A stretch of 64,000 bases of DNA, taken from the NCBI RefSeq assembly GCF_916858655.1, contig NZ_CAKASL010000002.1, positions 744,001 to 808,000 of the forward strand, given 5' to 3'. Of this stretch, positions 44,310-53,191 are shown one piece after another (position 1 is the stretch's first letter; the number at the start of each line of letters is the position of its first letter). The notes below the pieces were generated by a model that saw nothing but the letters and a program-made list of their open reading frames with translations, did no database searches and was not told the origin of the DNA. The translations under genes were made by a program, and so were the position numbers. The DNA is from Aeromicrobium sp. Leaf350. GTDB taxonomy: Bacteria; Actinomycetota; Actinomycetes; Propionibacteriales; Nocardioidaceae.

Positions 44310-45453
44310 CGGCCAGCTCGTGCTCGACCGCCTTGACCAGACGTTCCTGCACGTCGGGGATGCCGATGCGCCGGATGATGTCGTTGAAGAAGCCGTGGAC
44401 GACGAGGCGGCGGGCCTCGTCCTCCTCGATGCCGCGGCTCTGCAGGTAGAACAGGTGCTGGTCGTCGAACCGCCCGGTGGTGCTGGCGTGACCGGCGCCG
44501 GCGATGTCGCCGGTCTCGATCTCGAGGTTCGGCACCGAGTCGGCGCGGGCGCCGTCGGTCAGGACCAGGTTGTCGTTCTGCTCGAAGGTGTCGATGCCCT
44601 CGGCGACCTTGCGGATCAGCACGTTGCCGACCCACACGGTGTGCGCGTCCTTGCCCTGCAGCGCACCCTTGTAGAGCACGTTGCTGCGGGTGCGGGGCGC
44701 CGTGTGGTCGGCGAAGAGGCGGTGCTCGATGTGCTGACCGGCGTCGGCGAAGTAGACGCCGAACAGGTCGGCGCTGCCGCCCGCCCCGGCGTAGTCGACG
44801 TTGGTGCTGGTGCGCACCAGGTCGCCGCCGAGCGTGAACTCGAAGGCGCGCACAGTGGCGTCGCGACCGACACGGACGTTGATCTGCTCGGCGTGCACGG
44901 CATCGTCGGCCCAGTCGTTGATGGTGACGAGGTCGAGCTGCGCGCCGTCGCCGACGACGACCTGCGTGAACGCGTCGTACACGGCGCTGCCCACGTGGTC
45001 GATCAGGACGGTGGCCTTGGCGTGCAGGCCCACGCGGATCACGACGTGACCCCACACCGTGCTGTCGACCGAGTCGCCGCTGAGCGTGATGCGGATGGGC
45101 TCGTCGACCACGAGGTCGGCGGGCACGTCGAGCAGCACGGCGCCGCCGGCGTTGGCTGCCGCAAGGGCGCCCAGCCGGTCGAGCGGGGCCGACACGGCGA
45201 GGCCCTGGGCCTCCTCCGTGCTGATCTCGCTGAGCGTGACGCCCTCCGGGAGCTGCTGCTCCCACGTGAGGTGGGCGTCGCTGGGCTCACCGTCGAGCAG
45301 GCCGCGCAGGCGCTTGAGCGGGGTGAAGCGCCAGATCTCCTCGAGCCCCGTCGGCACGGGGTGCGTGGCGACGTCGTAGGACGGCTCCGGGTGCAGGTGC
45401 GACTCGACGTGGTCGAGCTCCAGCACTTCGTTGATGTTGTCAACGACGGTCAT
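44302..45453 (-). CDS. sufD: Fe-S assembly protein SufD
   Basis: This 383-residue beta-helical protein of the SufB/SufD family has [59 protein letters not shown] C-terminal sequence features shared with SufB. Its N-terminal half is less conserved, as in SufD. It forms the SufBC2D complex. It overlaps sufB by four bases (ATGA). Confidence 0.92.
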   Translation of the reverse strand: MTVVDNINEVLELDHVESHLHPEPSYDVATHPVPTGLEEIWRFTPLKRLRGLLDGEPSDAHLTWEQQLPEGVTLSEISTEEAQGLAVSAPLDRLGALAAANAGGAVLLDVPADLVVDEPIRITLSGDSVDSTVWGHVVIRVGLHAKATVLIDHVGSAVYDAFTQVVVGDGAQLDLVTINDWADDAVHAEQINVRVGRDATVRAFEFTLGGDLVRTSTNVDYAGAGGSADLFGVYFADAGQHIEHRLFADHTAPRTRSNVLYKGALQGKDAHTVWVGNVLIRKVAEGIDTFEQNDNLVLTDGARADSVPNLEIETGDIAGAGHASTTGRFDDQHLFYLQSRGIEEDEARRLVVHGFFNDIIRRIGIPDVQERLVKAVEHELADV

Positions 45454-46901
45454 CCGACAGCACCCTCCATCTGCAGTTCAATGAGGCGGTTCAGCTCGAG
45501 CGCGTACTCCATCGGGAGCTCGCGGGCGATGGGCTCGACGAAGCCGCGGACGATCATCGCCATGGCCTCGTCCTCCTCCATGCCGCGCGACATGAAGTAG
45601 AAGAGCTGGTCGTCGCTGAGCTTGGAGACCGTGGCCTCGTGACCCAGCGTCACGTCGTCCTCACGGACGTCGACGTACGGGTACGTGTCGGAGCGGCTGA
45701 TCTGGTCGACGAGCAGCGCGTCGCACTTGACCGTGCTGGCCGAGCCCTCGGCACCCTCGTTGACCTGGAGCAGACCGCGGTACGACGTGCGGCCACCGCC
45801 ACGGGCGACGGACTTGCTCAGGATCGAGCTGGACGTGCGCGGTGCGGCGTGCACCATCTTGGCGCCGGCGTCCTGGTGCTGGCCCTCGCCGGCGAACGCG
45901 ATCGACAGCGTCTCGCCGCGAGCACCCTCGCCCATCAGGTAGACGGCCGGGTACTTCATGGTGACCTTCGAGCCGATGTTGCCGTCGACCCACTCCATGG
46001 TGGCGCCGGCCTCGCAGACGGCGCGCTTGGTGACCAGGTTGTACACGTTGTTCGACCAGTTCTGGATCGTCGTGTAGCGGACGCGGGCGCCCTTCTTCAC
46101 GATGATTTCGACGACGGCCGAGTGCAGCGAGTCGCTCGAGTAGATCGGCGCGGTGCAGCCCTCGACGTAGTGGACGTAGGAGTCCTCGTCGGCGATGATC
46201 AGCGTCCGCTCGAACTGACCCATGTTCTCGGTGTTGATGCGGAAGTACGCCTGCAGCGGGATGTCGACGTGGACGCCCTTGGGCACGTAGATGAACGAGC
46301 CACCCGACCACACGGCCGAGTTCAGCGCGGAGAACTTGTTGTCGCCGACGGGGATGACGGTGCCGAAGTACTCCTGGAAGATCTCCGGGTGCTCCCGCAG
46401 CGCCGTGTCGGTGTCGAGGAAGAGCACGCCCTGCTCCTCGAGGTCCTCACGGATCGAGTGGTAGACGACCTCGGACTCGTACTGCGCGGCCACGCCCGAG
46501 ACGAGGCGCTGCTTCTCGGCCTCGGGGATGCCCAGGCGGTCGTACGTGTTCTTGATGTCCTCGGGGAGGTCGTCCCACGTCGCGGCCTGCTTCTCGGTCG
46601 ACCGCACGAAGTATTTGATGTTGTCGAAGTCGATGCCGCCGAGGTCGGAGCCCCACGTGGGCATGGGCTTGCGCTCGAAGAGCTTCAGGCCCTTCAGACG
46701 CAGGTCGAGCATCCACTGCGGCTCGCTCTTGAGGTTCGAGATGTTACGCACGACCTCCTCGCTGAGGCCGCGCTTCGACGTCGCACCGACGTCGTTCTTG
46801 TCGGACCAGCCGAACTCGTAGCGGCCGACATCCTTGAGTCCGGGGTTGAGCTCCTCGATGGAGGGAGCCGCGCCGGAGTTCTCGTGGGACGTGGTGGTCA
46901 T
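45450..46901 (-). CDS. sufB: Fe-S assembly protein SufB
   Basis: This 483-residue scaffold subunit has the diagnostic regions [50 protein letters not shown] and the C-terminal [19 protein letters not shown]. Cluster-binding cysteines are present in the C-terminal part. It is the main platform on which SufC/SufD build [4Fe-4S] clusters. It starts four bases inside the sufR stop (ATGA). Confidence 0.95.
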   Translation of the reverse strand: MTTTSHENSGAAPSIEELNPGLKDVGRYEFGWSDKNDVGATSKRGLSEEVVRNISNLKSEPQWMLDLRLKGLKLFERKPMPTWGSDLGGIDFDNIKYFVRSTEKQAATWDDLPEDIKNTYDRLGIPEAEKQRLVSGVAAQYESEVVYHSIREDLEEQGVLFLDTDTALREHPEIFQEYFGTVIPVGDNKFSALNSAVWSGGSFIYVPKGVHVDIPLQAYFRINTENMGQFERTLIIADEDSYVHYVEGCTAPIYSSDSLHSAVVEIIVKKGARVRYTTIQNWSNNVYNLVTKRAVCEAGATMEWVDGNIGSKVTMKYPAVYLMGEGARGETLSIAFAGEGQHQDAGAKMVHAAPRTSSSILSKSVARGGGRTSYRGLLQVNEGAEGSASTVKCDALLVDQISRSDTYPYVDVREDDVTLGHEATVSKLSDDQLFYFMSRGMEEDEAMAMIVRGFVEPIARELPMEYALELNRLIELQMEGAVG

Positions 46902-47623
46902 GACGTCACCTTCTCTGCGTGGGGGGACGAGGTGGAGTGTGTGGGGGTGGCCGGGTCGGGCAGGTGCGTCGTGCACACGCCGTCTCCGTGGGCGATGGTC
47001 GCCAGTCGTTGCACGTGGGTGCCGAGGAGGCCGGCAAACATCTCCGCCTCGGCCTCGCACAGCTGGGGGAACTGCTCGGCCACGTGCGCGACCGGGCAGT
47101 GGTGCTGGCACATCTGCGTGCCGGCGGGGGTGTTGCTGGTGGACGCCGCGAAGCCCTCGGCGCTGAGGGCGTCGGCCAGGGCGGCCGGTCGTGCCGACGG
47201 CTCGAGGTCGGCCAGGCGCACGGCGAGCCGTGCACGGAGGTCGTCGAGCCGGTGGGACGCGAACCGCTTCACGGCGTCGTCGCCCATGGTGTCGCGCACG
47301 AACGCCAGGGCGTCGACCGCGATCTCGTCGTAGGCGTGCGCGAACTGGCCACGGCCCGCGTCGGTCAGGGCGAACACCTTCGCCGGACGGCCTCGACCAC
47401 GCTGGCCGAGGATCCGCTGCTCACGCGGCTCCAGCATGCCCTCGCCCACCAGGTGGTCGAGGTGACGCCGGATCGCGGCCGGAGTGAGGTCGAGCTCGCG
47501 TGCGAGGGCTGCCGCCGTGGAGGGGCCTCCCCGCAGGATCGCCTCGGCGACGCGCGCACGCGTCGGAGAGTCGTCGTGAGACACACTCCCCGCCGGTCCG
47601 TCAGTTGTCGCCATGTTTTTCAC
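46898..47623 (-). CDS. sufR: Fe-S sensing repressor SufR
   Basis: This 241-residue winged-helix regulator has helix-turn-helix residues about 35-60 ([25 protein letters not shown]). Four cysteines follow (172, 176, 189 and 217) with spacing x3, x12 and x27, matching the pattern I recall for mycobacterial SufR, in which a [4Fe-4S] cluster is bound. It should repress the suf operon when clusters are plentiful. The GTG at 47623 fits the leaderless rule (CACACT then six bases); ATG 47614 is an alternative. It is the first gene of the suf transcript. Confidence 0.93.
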   Translation of the reverse strand: MKNMATTDGPAGSVSHDDSPTRARVAEAILRGGPSTAAALARELDLTPAAIRRHLDHLVGEGMLEPREQRILGQRGRGRPAKVFALTDAGRGQFAHAYDEIAVDALAFVRDTMGDDAVKRFASHRLDDLRARLAVRLADLEPSARPAALADALSAEGFAASTSNTPAGTQMCQHHCPVAHVAEQFPQLCEAEAEMFAGLLGTHVQRLATIAHGDGVCTTHLPDPATPTHSTSSPHAEKVTS

Positions 47624-47659
47624 AACGCCAGTGTGTCCTTATTGATTCCGCCCGTTCAA
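47620..47659 (-). promoter_or_regulatory. suf promoter with SufR operator
   Basis: On the minus strand, TTGAAC (-35, 47654-47659) and CACACT (-10, 47630-47635) are 18 bases apart. The inverted repeat ACACT-n5-TGTGA (47620-47634) overlaps the -10 and the start codon. As I recall it, this is the same sequence as the described mycobacterial SufR-binding repeat. Its position implies repression by blocking polymerase. Confidence 0.75.
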
Positions 47660-47668
47660 CGAAGGTTC

Positions 47669-47681
47669 GCCTCAGTGAGGC
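47669..47681. promoter_or_regulatory. Perfect palindrome between the suf and PolDom promoters
   Basis: GCCTCA-G-TGAGGC is a perfect 6-base-arm palindrome. The arms extend with mismatches to AGGT...ACCT, so it loosely resembles an IdeR/DtxR iron box. It lies ten bases upstream of the suf -35. Iron control is speculative. Confidence 0.3.
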
Positions 47682-47708
47682 AGACCTCATCTGCCCCGCC
47701 TGCGCGCG

Positions 47709-47714
47709 TAGGCT
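47709..47714 (+). promoter_or_regulatory. -10 hexamer for leaderless transcript
   Basis: TAGGCT sits seven bases before the ATG at 47722 and supports this start over the longer open frame upstream. The promoter is divergent from that of the suf operon. Confidence 0.5.
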
Positions 47715-47721
47715 GCTGGCC

Positions 47722-48768
47722 ATGGCGGCCAAGGCGACGGAGATCGATGCCGATGGCATCGCGGTGCGCGTGTCCAGTCCCGACCGGGTCGTGTTCGAGG
47801 CGACGGACACGACACCGGAGTTCACCAAGCTGCAGGTCGTCGAGTACGTCGTCGCAGTGGGTGACGGTCTGCTGCGAGCCCTGCGCGACCGGCCGACCGC
47901 CCTCGAGCGCTGGCCCAAGGGCGTCCGCGAGGGCATGAGGCTCACGTCGTCGCAGGGTCAGGGCGACGCCTTCTACTCCAAGCGGGTGCCGAAGGGCGTT
48001 CCCTCGCACGTGCCGACGGTGCAGGTGTACTTTCCGTCCGGCCGCACCGCGGAGGAGATCTGTCCGACTCAGACCGCGGACCTGGCATGGGCGGCCCACA
48101 TGGGCACCATCACGTTCCACCCGTGGGCGATGCGCCGCGCCGACGTCGACCGTCCCGACGAGCTGCGCATCGACCTCGATCCGCAGGACGGCACCGACTT
48201 CCACGACGCCGTCGACGCTGCGCTCGCCACCCGCGAGCTGCTCGCCGAGCTCGGTGTCCGCGCGTTCGTGAAGACCAGCGGCAACCGCGGCGTCCACGTG
48301 TTCGTGCGCATCCAGCCGCGCTGGACCGTCACCTCGGTGCGTCACGCGGCGATCGCCGTCGGACGTGCGCTCGAGAAGCGCCACGACGGCGTGACGACCG
48401 CGTGGTGGAAGGAGGAGCGCGGCTCGAAGATCTTCGTCGACTTCAACCAGAACGCCCGCGACCGCACGATCGCCAGCGCCTACAGCCTGCGTCCGAAGCC
48501 CGGGGCGCCCGCCTCGTTCCCGGTGTCGTGGGACGACCTGCCCGGCATCGAGGACCCCCGCCAGTTCCACCTCGGCACGGTCCCGGACCTCCTCGCCTCC
48601 CAGGGCGACGCCTGGGCCGAGATCGACGACGTCGCCCACGACCTCACCCCCTTGCTCGACCTCTGGGCCGAGGACCCGACCGAGATGCCCTATCCCCCGG
48701 ACTATCCGAAGATGCCGGGCGAGCCGAAGCGTGTGCAGCCGAGCAAGGCGCGCAAGGAGTCCGAGTGA
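47722..48768 (+). CDS. LigD-type polymerase/primase domain protein (PolDom)
   Basis: The 348-residue protein corresponds to the archaeo-eukaryotic primase-like polymerase domain of bacterial LigD, as a free-standing protein. It has DLDP (Asp151 and Asp153, metal ligands), SGNRGVHVF and RDRTIASAYSLR. Such proteins fill gaps and add nucleotides at double-strand breaks, usually with Ku and a ligase. No Ku gene is in the window; an ATP-dependent ligase gene lies 5.5 kb downstream on the other strand. Confidence 0.9.
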   Translation: MAAKATEIDADGIAVRVSSPDRVVFEATDTTPEFTKLQVVEYVVAVGDGLLRALRDRPTALERWPKGVREGMRLTSSQGQGDAFYSKRVPKGVPSHVPTVQVYFPSGRTAEEICPTQTADLAWAAHMGTITFHPWAMRRADVDRPDELRIDLDPQDGTDFHDAVDAALATRELLAELGVRAFVKTSGNRGVHVFVRIQPRWTVTSVRHAAIAVGRALEKRHDGVTTAWWKEERGSKIFVDFNQNARDRTIASAYSLRPKPGAPASFPVSWDDLPGIEDPRQFHLGTVPDLLASQGDAWAEIDDVAHDLTPLLDLWAEDPTEMPYPPDYPKMPGEPKRVQPSKARKESE

Positions 48769-48944
48769 CGTGAGCCAGCGACGCTGGCGCGAAGACCCGG
48801 GAGCCCGAATCGGTCTGGGCCGTCGCGACAGGGGTACGTCATCACTGGCGTCCACCTTGAGCACACAGGGTGGGCGTCGCGGGAGCATCGAGCACGCCGC
48901 CGATGCGGATCCGGGCCAGGACGAGGGACGGCAGGCCTCGGGCC

Positions 48945-49205
48945 TCAGGCCTCGCGGGCGAGCGCGAAGAGCTCGGAAGGATGAACCTTCAGGCGAAGTG
49001 CCGCGACGGTGGTGCCGTGAACCTCGATCAGGCCTCGCACAGCGGCGGCGTGGCGGGCAGAGATGGCGGCCTCCAGCTCGCCCATCGCTCCCCGGAGCAG
49101 CCGCAGCTTCTCGAGCTGTTCCAGCGGGTCTCCCGGTTCGTCGAGCCACTCACTCACGACCGCTCGAGCATCAGCGATAGCACCGCTGGGTTCATCGTCA
49201 ATCAC
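48945..49205 (-). CDS. Hypothetical small helical protein
   Basis: This 86-residue acidic/amphipathic protein has long predicted helices (LEQLEKLRLLRGAMGELEAAI and ALRLKVHPSELFALA). There is no recognised domain. The start GTG 49205 is the only candidate in frame and has no good Shine-Dalgarno, so it is tentative. The 5' third uses more A/T-ending codons than the neighbours. It is divergent from the SOS-box gene. A small hairpin AGGCC-TCG-GGCCT follows its stop. Confidence 0.5.
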   Translation of the reverse strand: MIDDEPSGAIADARAVVSEWLDEPGDPLEQLEKLRLLRGAMGELEAAISARHAAAVRGLIEVHGTTVAALRLKVHPSELFALAREA

Positions 49206-49275
49206 TCGAAGAACGTAGCGACGCTGATCAACACACGCCCGTCCATGTCGAGAAGATCACATCTCTCACGAACGC

Positions 49276-49291
49276 TCGAACGCGTGTTCTA
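49276..49291 (+). promoter_or_regulatory. Candidate LexA/SOS box overlapping a -10
   Basis: TCGAAC-GCGT-GTTCTA matches the actinobacterial LexA consensus TCGAAC-n4-GTTCGA at 11 of 12 fixed positions. The hexamer TCTAAT (49288-49293) overlaps its end and is six bases before the GTG at 49300, a leaderless arrangement that LexA would block. Confidence 0.6.
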
Positions 49292-49299
49292 ATGGTGCG

Positions 49300-49584
49300 G
49301 TGGAGGCCCCCGATGGAACACGATCCGGCTACGGAGCCGTCGAGGCCGATGGCTCCGGCATCGAGGTGCCGACCGTGCCGAAGCACGCGCACGTCTGGGT
49401 CAATCTCACGGAGCTGCGCTCGAAGCATGCCGTGCTGGAGTACCCGGGCCTCATCCTGGGATGGTGCCGCGGGGTGAAGGGCTGGGAGGCCCACGTCGTC
49501 TGGACCTCCCCCCTCACCGACGGATCCGGCCGAGTCACGGCGCACCTGGCATGGCTGGGCGCGCACCAGCTCCGTCCGGCGTGA
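49300..49584 (+). CDS. Hypothetical small protein under a predicted SOS box
   Basis: This 94-residue protein has a mostly beta-type composition: HAHVWVNLTELR, WEAHVVWTSPL and AHLAWLGAHQLRP. The family is not recognised. The start is set by the leaderless TCTAAT spacing; ATG 49293 is in another frame. If the SOS box is real, it would be induced by DNA damage, which fits with the PolDom and ligase genes nearby. Function is unknown. Confidence 0.55.
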   Translation: MEAPDGTRSGYGAVEADGSGIEVPTVPKHAHVWVNLTELRSKHAVLEYPGLILGWCRGVKGWEAHVVWTSPLTDGSGRVTAHLAWLGAHQLRPA

Positions 49585-49648
49585 TCGCGACCATCCGCTT
49601 CAACCCTCCGGGGCCGGGTACTCCCTCGGTGACGCACAGGAGGCGGCG

Positions 49649-49939
49649 ATGAAGGATCCAGATCGAACGCATCGGAGCCCGGTGCCGGACGCGACCGGCG
49701 AGAAGGTCCATCGGCACCCGCTGCGCGGGCGGCTCGGCTTCGGCCACGGGTCGTGGCGCTTCGCGATGATCGCGATCGTGCTGGTCGTCGCGGCCGTCGT
49801 CGTCGTGCTGGTGCTGGTCGAGCAGGGCACGCTCGATCGCGCCTGGGCCTACGTGACGCTCCCGGTCGCCATCGTCGGCGCGGCAGCCGCGAGGGTCCTG
49901 ACCATCTTCAAGGCCTCCGCGGAGGGCAAGAAGCGCTGA
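49649..49939 (+). CDS. Hypothetical two-helix membrane protein
   Basis: This 96-residue protein has a basic, His-rich N-terminus, two membrane helices (about 38-58 and 66-85) and a basic C-terminus. AGGAGG lies about five bases before the ATG, one of the strongest ribosome-binding sites in the window. Family not recognised. Confidence 0.65.
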   Translation: MKDPDRTHRSPVPDATGEKVHRHPLRGRLGFGHGSWRFAMIAIVLVVAAVVVVLVLVEQGTLDRAWAYVTLPVAIVGAAAARVLTIFKASAEGKKR

Positions 49940-49989
49940 CGCACCTCCCCTCGATAGCGTGGCGACGTCGGGGCACGGGAGGAGTGGTC

Positions 49990-50478
49990 GTGGAGATCGC
50001 AGGAGAAGACGTCAGGGATCGGCTGCGACGACTCGGTCCGGACGGTCGCATCACGCACCAGTCGGTCTGGGCGCCCTACCTCGTCGCCACCTCCGGGGCA
50101 GCGGCACCGCTCGCGGAGATGGCGGAGCGGCAGGAACTGCCCGAGGGCGGGTCGGCCGTCGTGTACACGGGTCTGCTGCCCAAGCGCCTCGTCCGCGTCG
50201 TCGCCCGGGGTCGAGGCGAGTGGGAGGACCCGTTCGGAGCCGGGCCGAGCTCGGTCGAGGTGACCTCGAGCTCCATCGAGGCGGCGGCCTACCGGCTGGA
50301 GAACCTCGACACGCTCCGCAGCGAGGTCGTCGGCAGCTTCACCGTGCGGTCGGACCTGGTCATCGAGGCGGGGGACGAGGCCGTTCCCGTCCCGTACTTC
50401 CGCGCCCCGCGGCGAGGAGCTCCCGACGATGACGTCGACGCCTTCGTGATGGCCGTCCTCGCCGAGCTGAACCGGTAG
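49990..50478 (+). CDS. Hypothetical protein
   Basis: This 162-residue soluble protein has no recognised domain. Strand-like segments alternate with acidic ones (VEIAGEDVRDRLRRLG, VVYTGLLPKRLVRVV and VPYFRAPRRGAPDDD). GGGAGGAG precedes GTG 49990 by about six bases; GTG 49984 is less suitable. It is alone on the plus strand and converges on three membrane protein genes. Confidence 0.6.
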   Translation: MEIAGEDVRDRLRRLGPDGRITHQSVWAPYLVATSGAAAPLAEMAERQELPEGGSAVVYTGLLPKRLVRVVARGRGEWEDPFGAGPSSVEVTSSSIEAAAYRLENLDTLRSEVVGSFTVRSDLVIEAGDEAVPVPYFRAPRRGAPDDDVDAFVMAVLAELNR

Positions 50479-50503
50479 CCACGACGGGCGGCGCGGGCGC
50501 GAC

Positions 50504-50965
50504 CTACCTGGACACGGGCAGACGCGGAGCCATGTACAGCTTCCGGCGCGCCGCGTCGACACGGCCCATCTGGAGACCGACGAGGCCCACGAGCGCGACC
50601 GCCGGCGCGAACGGCTCGAACGCCGACCGCTGACCTGCGGAGAGCAGGCCGAAGAACGTGTAGACCAGCACGGCCGCCAGCGCCAGCCACAGCACGACCG
50701 ACACGGCGAACGGCATCCGGGGAGGGGTGGTGACTCCCTGTGGGAGCACCACGTCGCGATCGGCCGCCTCCTTCTCCCGCTCCTTCTGCCCGAGGTTCAG
50801 CAGGAACGGCGCGGCGCCGACGGCGAGACCGAGGATCGTCGCCGTGGACCCGGACAGTCCACCGAGCGCCGTCACGACGAGCAGCACCAGTGCACTCACG
50901 ACCAGAAGACCCAGGACGGTGGTCTCGAGTCGCACGCGACGCCGCGCCGCGGACTCGTCCGTCAC
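50504..50965 (-). CDS. Hypothetical polytopic membrane protein
   Basis: This 153-residue protein has four hydrophobic segments (about 14-34, 36-55, 84-106 and 119-137), with a charged loop LGQKEREKEAADRD. The family is not recognised. GTG 50965 overlaps the upstream gene's stop (GTGA). It is the last of a three-gene run encoding small membrane proteins. Confidence 0.65.
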   Translation of the reverse strand: MTDESAARRRVRLETTVLGLLVVSALVLLVVTALGGLSGSTATILGLAVGAAPFLLNLGQKEREKEAADRDVVLPQGVTTPPRMPFAVSVVLWLALAAVLVYTFFGLLSAGQRSAFEPFAPAVALVGLVGLQMGRVDAARRKLYMAPRLPVSR

Positions 50966-51258
50966 AGGTCGATGGACCGGTTGCGGCGCCAGACTTCGAG
51001 CAGCGCGAACAGCCCGACCACGCCCGGCACCATCGGCCACCCCAGCCGCTCCCACACCGTCTCTGGCTCGGCGTCCGGGATGCCGTCGAGCAGGTGCCAC
51101 GCCTCCACGCCGACCAGGACGACGCTGACGAGCAGGAGCAGGATCCCGCCCACGACGAGCGGTCCGTGGCCGGCGTCGGCGAGGTGCACCGGGTCAGGAG
51201 CAGCCGTGGCCCACTCGGGAAGGTCGTCGCCTGCACGCGGCGAGGGTTCGTTCGTCAC
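50962..51258 (-). CDS. Hypothetical two-helix membrane protein
   Basis: This 98-residue protein has hydrophobic segments at about 34-54 and 70-88. GAGG lies five bases before GTG 51258. It is seven bases after the upstream membrane protein gene and overlaps the next by four bases. Family not recognised. Confidence 0.62.
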   Translation of the reverse strand: MTNEPSPRAGDDLPEWATAAPDPVHLADAGHGPLVVGGILLLLVSVVLVGVEAWHLLDGIPDAEPETVWERLGWPMVPGVVGLFALLEVWRRNRSIDL

Positions 51259-51265
51259 CGCGACC

Positions 51266-51559
51266 TCACTCGTGGTGGGAGTGCACGAACACCCCGGGAG
51301 GTGCCGGCTGATGGCCCCACGGGACGGGCGGCGGGAGCTCCGCCTGAGCACGCCGGACGGCGGCCCGCACCGGCACGTAGAACGGCAGCACGAACGGTCC
51401 GAGCACCGCGAACAGGATCATCCAGGTGACGCGGTCCTTGCCGGCGGCCTGCCAGGCGGGCTCGGGAAGCTTGGAGAGGTCGTAGATGCCCCACGCGCCC
51501 ACGGCCTCGATCACGAACCCTGCGGCGGCGAGCGACCACCAGAACACCTGGAAATCCAT
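51266..51559 (-). CDS. Hypothetical membrane protein
   Basis: This 97-residue protein has two hydrophobic stretches (about 5-25 and 45-66), then a basic segment and a His-rich C-terminus (FVHSHHE). The ATG is six bases after TATCGT on the minus strand. It is the first gene of the three-gene membrane protein run. Confidence 0.65.
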   Translation of the reverse strand: MDFQVFWWSLAAAGFVIEAVGAWGIYDLSKLPEPAWQAAGKDRVTWMILFAVLGPFVLPFYVPVRAAVRRAQAELPPPVPWGHQPAPPGVFVHSHHE

Positions 51560-51823
51560 GCGCTCACGATACTGAGCCCGGGGTCCACCAGGGGCGGAAA
51601 TCCCGGGCTCAGATCGTGATGTTCACCTGCCGGAGCAGGTTCAGGCGTTCCGGCGGCCTCTCGACCGCACTCCAGGCAGCACCTCGTTCACGAGGTACTC
51701 CCCTCGACGAGCCAGAGCCGCTCGAGCGAGTTCACAGGAGAGTCAGGGTCGCGGACATGCGCGGGAGCCTAGGCACAGGTTGGCCCCGAGGCACTTCTCA
51801 GCCGACCGGCCTACCCTGTGGGG
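51560..51823. other. Intergenic region with no clear gene
   Basis: This 264-base gap carries promoters at both ends (TATCGT for the minus-strand gene and TACCCT at 51812-51817 for the plus-strand gene) and a short hairpin ACCTGC-CGGA-GCAGGT (51625-51640). Open frames here are short and unsupported. It is the longest gene-free stretch seen. Confidence 0.5.
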
Positions 51824-52618
51824 GTGCAGACTCCTCAGCCCCGTGTCGCCCGCGGTGACGACGATGCACTGGTGCGCTTCGACGACATGCGCGCCCTGCG
51901 CCAGGACTTCATGCGCTTCATGCTCCCCCACCGCTTCGCGATGGAGGAGGTCGTCACGAAGCTGACGATCCTGCGCGACGAGTTCACCCTGATGCACGAC
52001 AGCAACCCGATCGAGAACATCGCGTCCCGGCTGAAGAGCCCCGACAGCATCGCCGAGAAGATGCAGCGCAAGGGCTCGGAGCCGACGTTCTCCTCGATCC
52101 GCGAGACCATCACCGACATCGCCGGCGTGCGGGTCACGTGCAGCTTCGTGTCGGACGTCTACCACGTGTTCGAGCTGCTGACGTCGCAGAGCGACATCAC
52201 GGTGCTCGACGTGCGCGACTACATCCAGGAACCGAAGCCCCACGGCTACCGCAGCCTTCACGCCCTCATCGAGGTGCCGGTCCACCTGACCGACGGGCCG
52301 CTCCCGGTGACGGTCGAGGTGCAGCTGCGCACCATCGCGATGGACTTCTGGGCGAGCCTCGAGCACAAGATCCACTACAAGTACCGCGGCGCGGTGCCGG
52401 CCGACCTCGCGGACCGCCTCCGCGACGCCGCCGACACGGCCCACGCGCTCGACGGGCTGATGCTCGACCTCCACGAGGAGGTCAAGTCGCTCGACGCCGA
52501 CGGCGTGGCCACGCTGCCCGACGACATCCGTCGTGGGCTGAGCACCGATGAGATCGAGCCGTCCGACGCGCTGATCGCTCAGCTGCGGCGCCTCGCCGAC
52601 GGTGACGGCCGGTACTAG
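51824..52618 (+). CDS. Small alarmone synthetase (RelQ/YjbM-like GTP pyrophosphokinase)
   Basis: The 264-residue protein contains only a RelA/SpoT synthetase domain: TITDIAGVRVTCSFVSDVY, KPHGYRSLHALI and VEVQLRTIAMDFWASLEHKIHYKY. There is no HD hydrolase or TGS/ACT domain. It transfers pyrophosphate from ATP to GTP/GDP to make (p)ppGpp under stress. GTG 51824 follows TACCCT by six bases, leaderless. The next gene starts three bases after its stop. Confidence 0.92.
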   Translation: MQTPQPRVARGDDDALVRFDDMRALRQDFMRFMLPHRFAMEEVVTKLTILRDEFTLMHDSNPIENIASRLKSPDSIAEKMQRKGSEPTFSSIRETITDIAGVRVTCSFVSDVYHVFELLTSQSDITVLDVRDYIQEPKPHGYRSLHALIEVPVHLTDGPLPVTVEVQLRTIAMDFWASLEHKIHYKYRGAVPADLADRLRDAADTAHALDGLMLDLHEEVKSLDADGVATLPDDIRRGLSTDEIEPSDALIAQLRRLADGDGRY

Positions 52619-52621
52619 GCC

Positions 52622-53191
52622 GTGGTTCCTCTCGCCCTCCCCGACCACGCGACCTGGCGCCACGTCGGGGCCCGCGACCGGTTCGAGGTCCTGTTCCACT
52701 CGGCCCTCGTCACAGGCCATCGACTGCGCGGGCACACCACGGCGGTCGAAGCCGGGCGCGCGTGGTCGGTCGGCTACGACGTCGCGACCGACGAGGCATG
52801 GCGCACCCGCCACGTGCGCGCGACGGCCCGTACCGCCACCGGAGACCTCGAGGTGGTGCTCGAGCGCCGCACCGACGGCTGGCTGGTCGGAGGGGCCACT
52901 CGTCCCGACCTGGACGGTTGCATCGACGTCGACCTCGAGTCGTCGAGCGTGACCAACCTCCTCCCCGTTCGCCGTCTCGGGCTCCGGATCGGCGAGACGG
53001 TGAGCGTGCCGGCTGCCTTCATCCGCGCCGACGACCTGCGCGTCGAACGTCTCGAGCAGACCTACACGCGGCTCGACGACGCCGGCCGGTACGCCTACAC
53101 CTCGGCGACCTTCGACTTCGCCTGCGAGCTGCAGTACGACGCCGCGGGGCTGATCACGAGCTATCCCGGGATCGCCGAACGCGTCAGCTGA
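52622..53191 (+). CDS. Putative glycolipid-binding family protein
   Basis: This 189-residue protein matches the actinobacterial DUF1089/putative glycolipid-binding family, in particular the C-terminal RLDDAGRYAYTSATFDFACELQYDAAGLITSYPG, which is near-diagnostic. It is probably a soluble beta-sheet protein. GTG 52622 is three bases after the synthetase stop, so it is translationally coupled. It overlaps the convergent osmC gene by eight bases. Confidence 0.82.
   Translation: MVPLALPDHATWRHVGARDRFEVLFHSALVTGHRLRGHTTAVEAGRAWSVGYDVATDEAWRTRHVRATARTATGDLEVVLERRTDGWLVGGATRPDLDGCIDVDLESSSVTNLLPVRRLGLRIGETVSVPAAFIRADDLRVERLEQTYTRLDDAGRYAYTSATFDFACELQYDAAGLITSYPGIAERVS

Noticed and set aside
48731..49292. 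Plus-strand open frames in the gap after the PolDom gene
   Set aside because: They lack ribosome-binding sites and domains and overlap the minus-strand small gene, which has better coding character.
51616..51858. 80-codon plus-strand frame before the alarmone synthetase gene
   Set aside because: It overlaps the synthetase start and its promoter; composition is not protein-like.
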